Positions 34,116 to 37,500 of a stretch of 37,500 nucleotides of DNA are shown one piece after another (the stretch's first letter is position 1; every line of letters begins with the position of its first letter). The DNA is taken from NCBI GenBank assembly GCA_902512755.1, contig CABXKB010000007.1:1-37500 (forward strand), in the 5' to 3' direction. The position numbers and the translations under genes are program-made. This DNA comes from an uncultured Bacteroidota bacterium (lineage in GTDB: Bacteria > Bacteroidota > Bacteroidia > Flavobacteriales > Flavobacteriaceae). The notes under the pieces were generated by a model that was given only the letters and a program-made list of their open reading frames with translations, ran no database searches and had not been told where the DNA came from.

Positions 34116-35582
34116 ATGGGAAAAATAAAAGGTTTTATGGAGTATAACCGGCTCAAAGAATCGGTTATCGAACCAAAAAAAAGAATCAAAAACTATAGAG
34201 AATTTACTCTTGCTCCAAAAACTAAAGAACTTCAAGAACAAGGAGCACGTTGTATGGACTGTGGAGTTCCTTTTTGTCATAGTGGTTGTCCATTAGGTAA
34301 TTTAATTCCTGATTTTAATGATGCTGTTTACAGCAATGAATGGAAACGTGCTTTGGATATTTTACATAGTACAAATAATTTCCCTGAATTTACAGGAAGA
34401 TTGTGTCCTGCGCCTTGCGAAGAAGCCTGTGTATTGGGTATAGTTGACCCTCCAGTTTCTATTGAACTAATTGAAAAATATATTGTTGAACGTGGATTTT
34501 CTGAAGGCTGGATTAAACCTGAGCCACCAAAACATAGAACAGGTAAAACTGTAGCCATTATTGGTTCAGGACCTGCCGGTCTTGCTGCTGCACAGCAGCT
34601 TAATAGTGCTGGACACAGTATAACCGTATTTGAGCGAGATAATAAAATTGGAGGTTTACTTCGTTATGGTATTCCGGATTTTAAAATGGAAAAAAATGTT
34701 ATTGACCGACGACTTGAAGTTTTAAAAGCTGAAGGAATTACATTTAAGTGCAATGTAGAAATTGGAAAAGAAATTGAAGCTGTTAAATTAGAAAAAGAGT
34801 TTGATGCATTGGTATTGGCAACTGGGGCAACAATTAAAAGAGAGATGCCTATTCCTGGAGCTGATTTAGAGGGCGTTGTTCAAGCCATGGACTTTCTTTC
34901 ACACAATAATAAAGCAGTTGATGGTAAAAACAAACGTAAACAGAAATTCCTTGCGACAAACAAAAATGTTATTGTTATAGGTGGAGGAGACACAGGCTCA
35001 GATTGTATAGGAACATCTAACAGACAAGGTGCTCAAAGTATAACCAATTTTGAAATCATGCCCAAACCATCAGATTCAAGAACAGATGAACACCCCTGGC
35101 CATACTGGCCTTTCAAACTCAAAACTTCTTCTTCTCACGAAGAGGGAAGTCGTCGAGAATGGAGCATCTTAACTAAAGAGTTTATCGGTGATGAAAAAGG
35201 TCATGTAAAAGGACTCAAGACTGTTGAGGTAAAATGGAAAAAAATTCCAGGGGAGCGTCCACAACTTTTTGAGAAAAAGGGTTCTGAAAAAGAATGGCCT
35301 TGTGATATGGCGCTTTTAGCGCTCGGATTTACAGGACCTGAAAAATCACTTCCAGAACAATTTGGATTATCTTTTGATGAAAGAGGGAATATAAAAGGAG
35401 AAAATAATTACCAAACAATTAAGTCAAATATCTTTACTGCTGGAGATTGTCGTAGAGGACAATCTTTAATTGTTTGGGCGATTTCTGAAGGGCGTGAAGT
35501 ATCTCATCAAGTAGACACCTACCTTATGGGTAGCTCTGTTCTTCCTAAAAAAAATAAAACTGGAGATCTAATTGCTTTTTAA
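34116..35582 (+). CDS. gltD: Glutamate synthase small subunit GltD
   Basis: A 488-residue FAD/NAD(P)H protein that feeds electrons to GltB. The N-terminal iron-sulfur domain has CMDCGVPFCHSGCPLGN and CPAPCEEACVLG (cysteine clusters). The two nucleotide-binding loops are IGSGPAGLAAA (~148) and VIGGGDTGSD (~290), and an AGDCRRGQSLIVWAI block near the C-terminus completes the FAD site. ATG at 34116, one base after the gltB stop, is preferred to the TTG at 34098 that lies within gltB. Confidence 0.95.
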   Translation: MGKIKGFMEYNRLKESVIEPKKRIKNYREFTLAPKTKELQEQGARCMDCGVPFCHSGCPLGNLIPDFNDAVYSNEWKRALDILHSTNNFPEFTGRLCPAPCEEACVLGIVDPPVSIELIEKYIVERGFSEGWIKPEPPKHRTGKTVAIIGSGPAGLAAAQQLNSAGHSITVFERDNKIGGLLRYGIPDFKMEKNVIDRRLEVLKAEGITFKCNVEIGKEIEAVKLEKEFDALVLATGATIKREMPIPGADLEGVVQAMDFLSHNNKAVDGKNKRKQKFLATNKNVIVIGGGDTGSDCIGTSNRQGAQSITNFEIMPKPSDSRTDEHPWPYWPFKLKTSSSHEEGSRREWSILTKEFIGDEKGHVKGLKTVEVKWKKIPGERPQLFEKKGSEKEWPCDMALLALGFTGPEKSLPEQFGLSFDERGNIKGENNYQTIKSNIFTAGDCRRGQSLIVWAISEGREVSHQVDTYLMGSSVLPKKNKTGDLIAF

Positions 35583-35607
35583 AATATATAGACCCTTTTC
35601 GATTAAC

Positions 35608-35640
35608 AAAAGCTCTAGTATCTACGAAAGCTTTTATTTT
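35608..35640 (+). terminator. Possible weak terminator after gltD
   Basis: AAAAGCT (35608-35614) pairs with AGCTTTT (35629-35635) around a 14-base loop, followed by an AT-rich tail. The stem is only seven pairs. Confidence 0.4.
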
Positions 35641-35733
35641 TAGTATATTGACTGATCAAATACTTATATTTTTTAACTGAACAAAATATTAAACGATTTA
35701 AACTTTTATTCTTTTTTATATAAACTCAACCCA

Positions 35734-37098
35734 ATGAAGCACCGTAAAATTCTTCTAACCGAAAACGAAATTCCAGATAAGTGGTATAATATTACTGCAG
35801 ATATGCCAAATAAGCCACTGCCTCCATTACATCCTGGAACTCTTGAACCAATTGGCCCAGAAGCATTGGCACCTTTATTTCCAATGGAACTAATTAAACA
35901 AGAAGTAACTCCAGAAAAATGGGTCGATATTCCTGACGAAGTCCGTAATATTTATTCTCTTTGGAGACCTACTCCACTTTATCGTGCTTATGGCCTAGAA
36001 AAGGCTCTAGATACTCCAGCAAAAATTTTTTATAAATACGAAGGAGTTAGTCCTTCTGGTTCTCACAAACCAAACACTGCAGTTCCTCAAGCATATTATA
36101 GTAAGCAAGAGGGAATCAAAACTATCACTACAGAGACAGGAGCAGGCCAATGGGGAAGTGCTCTAGCTTTTGCTTGTAATCATTTTAATATCAATTGTGA
36201 AGTATATATGGTAAAATTATCCTATGAGCATAAACCTTACCGTAAAACAATGATGAATACTTGGGGTGCTAAAGTTTTTCCATCTCCGTCTAACGCTACA
36301 GAAATTGGGAAAAAAATTCTATCTGAAAATCCAAATACAACAGGTTCACTTGGAATTGCTATCTCTGAGGCTATAGAACGTGCAGCAAGTAATGAACATA
36401 CTAAATATGCTTTAGGAAGTGTTTTGAATCACGTAAAATTACACCAAACCATTGTAGGTCAAGAAGCTCTAAAACAAATGGAAAAAGCCGGTGATCTCCC
36501 CGATATTGTAATTGCTCCTTTTGGAGGTGGTTCTAACTTTGCAGGGCTTTCATTTCCTTTTTTAAGACTAAATTTTGAAAAAGGGAATACGATTCGTTGT
36601 ATTGCAAGCGAACCTTCTTCTTGTCCAAAACTCACCCGTGGTGAATTTCGTTATGACTTTGGTGATACAGGGGGAATGACCCCTCTTCTCCCCATGTATA
36701 CACTGGGACATAACTTTGTTCCAGCCCCTATTCATGCTGGAGGGCTTCGTTACCATGGAGCTGGAGTAATTGTTAGTCAACTTTTAAAAGATAATTTTAT
36801 TGAAGCTGTAGCGCATGATAACCTAGAGGTATTTGAGGCTGGAGTCACATTTGCAAAAGCCGAAGGAATTATACCAGCACCTGAAGCCACCCATGGGATT
36901 GCAACAGTAATTTCTGAAGCAAATAAATGTAAAGAAGAGGGTGTTTCTAAAACCATCCTCTTTAACCTATGTGGTCACGGGAATTTTGATATGAAAGCTT
37001 ATGAAGATTATTTTACAGGAAATATTCAAAAACACGAACTCTCTGAATCTGAAATAAAAGCTTCTTTAGCAAAACTAACAACACCTACAATTCCATAA
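35734..37098 (+). CDS. TrpB2-type tryptophan synthase beta-like protein
   Basis: A 454-residue PLP enzyme of the long TrpB2 class. The N-terminal extension (LPPLHPGTLEPIGPEAL) and RPTPLYRA are class marks. The PLP lysine is K112 (PSGSHKPNTAV), the ETGAGQWG substrate loop follows (~132), and the phosphate loop is FGGGSNFAG (~265). The C-terminal GHGNFDM segment is also typical. TrpB2 makes tryptophan from indole and serine, often without TrpA; some members use phosphoserine. No trp genes are next to it, and it ends at a strong terminator. Confidence 0.92.
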   Translation: MKHRKILLTENEIPDKWYNITADMPNKPLPPLHPGTLEPIGPEALAPLFPMELIKQEVTPEKWVDIPDEVRNIYSLWRPTPLYRAYGLEKALDTPAKIFYKYEGVSPSGSHKPNTAVPQAYYSKQEGIKTITTETGAGQWGSALAFACNHFNINCEVYMVKLSYEHKPYRKTMMNTWGAKVFPSPSNATEIGKKILSENPNTTGSLGIAISEAIERAASNEHTKYALGSVLNHVKLHQTIVGQEALKQMEKAGDLPDIVIAPFGGGSNFAGLSFPFLRLNFEKGNTIRCIASEPSSCPKLTRGEFRYDFGDTGGMTPLLPMYTLGHNFVPAPIHAGGLRYHGAGVIVSQLLKDNFIEAVAHDNLEVFEAGVTFAKAEGIIPAPEATHGIATVISEANKCKEEGVSKTILFNLCGHGNFDMKAYEDYFTGNIQKHELSESEIKASLAKLTTPTIP

Positions 37099-37121
37099 AT
37101 TAGGATATTTCTCATTCACTT

Positions 37122-37151
37122 AAAAACCAAACTTATCAGTTTGGTTTTTTT
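37122..37151. terminator. Strong bidirectional terminator after trpB2
   Basis: A perfect 12-pair stem (37122-37133 with 37138-37149), loop TATC, followed by a T tract on the plus strand; the A tract on the other side provides T residues for the convergent minus-strand gene. Confidence 0.9.
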
Positions 37152-37214
37152 ATAAATATTATATTATCTGTTTTTACTAATAGTTTTACTGCCTATTTGA
37201 AATGTTATAGGTCA

Positions 37215-37500
37215 CTACTGATTCAGAGCCTTTTCGATAAGTTTAGCCACATCAATACGAGAACCATGGGTTATGCTATCTGTGACTGTAAGAATTAAAA
37301 TCTGATTGCCCTTAAAATCTAAATAAATTTTCTGCCCGTTAGGTAAGTCAACTCCGCTTCTAGAAAAAGGACTGAGTTTAGGGCTCATTACTCCTGGGAT
37401 ACGCAAAGGCAAAACTTGTGCGGTATTATTCTCCAAATAAAAAGCCCGTTGAGGAATTAATGGCTGGGTTAATTTCTTTTTTTCAAAATTTCCTTTTTGA
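37215..37500 (-). CDS. C-terminal part of a protein of unknown function, 5' end beyond window
   Basis: The minus strand is open from the right edge to a TAA at 37215-37217, about 94 residues. The visible part reads ...LIPQRAFYLENNTAQVLP...GVMSPKLSPFSRSGVDLPNGQKIYLDFKGNQILIL and ends IEKALNQ. A TTG inside it (37436) is not a likely start because the frame continues to the edge. A beta-rich domain is suggested by alternating hydrophobic residues. No family is recognised. It is convergent with trpB2. Confidence 0.6.
   Translation of the reverse strand, partial: QKGNFEKKKLTQPLIPQRAFYLENNTAQVLPLRIPGVMSPKLSPFSRSGVDLPNGQKIYLDFKGNQILILTVTDSITHGSRIDVAKLIEKALNQ

Noticed and set aside
1-37500. Search for insertion sequences, phage genes, restriction-modification, toxin-antitoxin or other defence genes
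   Set aside because: No transposase, integrase, nuclease-methylase pair or terminal inverted repeats were recognised in any frame.

Overview
The window is about 37.5 kb of AT-rich chromosome from a flavobacterium-like member of the Bacteroidota. Support for this comes from several places. Good matches to the Bacteroidota promoter (TTG, 17-18 bases, TAnnTTTG) lie upstream of several genes and both tRNAs. A TPR sensor is fused to a GerE-type helix-turn-helix, there is an exbB-exbD-tonB-folC operon, and a BspA-type surface protein is present. Orthologues such as lpxK, the nif3/CT398 pair, nhaD and gltBD are all in a style typical of marine Flavobacteriia.

Left region (1-5661, all minus strand): a 47-codon small ORF, a membrane-spanning TPR/helix-turn-helix regulator, a tiny stand-alone helix-turn-helix protein of the same family, and a very large secreted BspA/DUF285 surface protein that runs off the left edge. 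The stand-alone regulator and the surface protein share an ATGA stop/start overlap. A 26-bp copy of the regulator's first codons lies exactly 200 bp upstream of it.

Sugar-acid cluster (5842-10345, plus strand): a HUMPS/KGPDC-type phosphosugar lyase, a zinc-type dehydrogenase that has lost its structural zinc cysteines, a short-chain dehydrogenase, a TIM-barrel isomerase/epimerase and an SMP-30 lactonase, closed by a strong terminator. Neither a kinase nor a transporter is present. I do not recognise the complete pathway; it is the best candidate here for undescribed metabolism.

Middle housekeeping region (10348-21012): tRNA-Leu, an M20 dipeptidase, hemW, ruvC, a lipoprotein, a DUF456 membrane protein, a small four-cysteine membrane protein, an ECF sigma factor, a non-canonical NRAMP transporter, lipA, lpxK, a nif3 homologue, a CT398-type coiled-coil protein whose zinc-ribbon cysteines are all replaced, and a membrane-anchored Dabb protein preceded by a possible structured RNA.

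Right region (21304-37500): an M14 carboxypeptidase lipoprotein, a divergent methyltransferase-like membrane protein, a G10 tract, tRNA-Val, then on the minus strand folC, tonB, exbD, exbB, nhaD and anmK. Divergent from these are gltB-gltD and trpB2. The right edge cuts a minus-strand gene of unknown function.

All functional calls come from reading motifs and overall sequence resemblance by eye. No database search was run.
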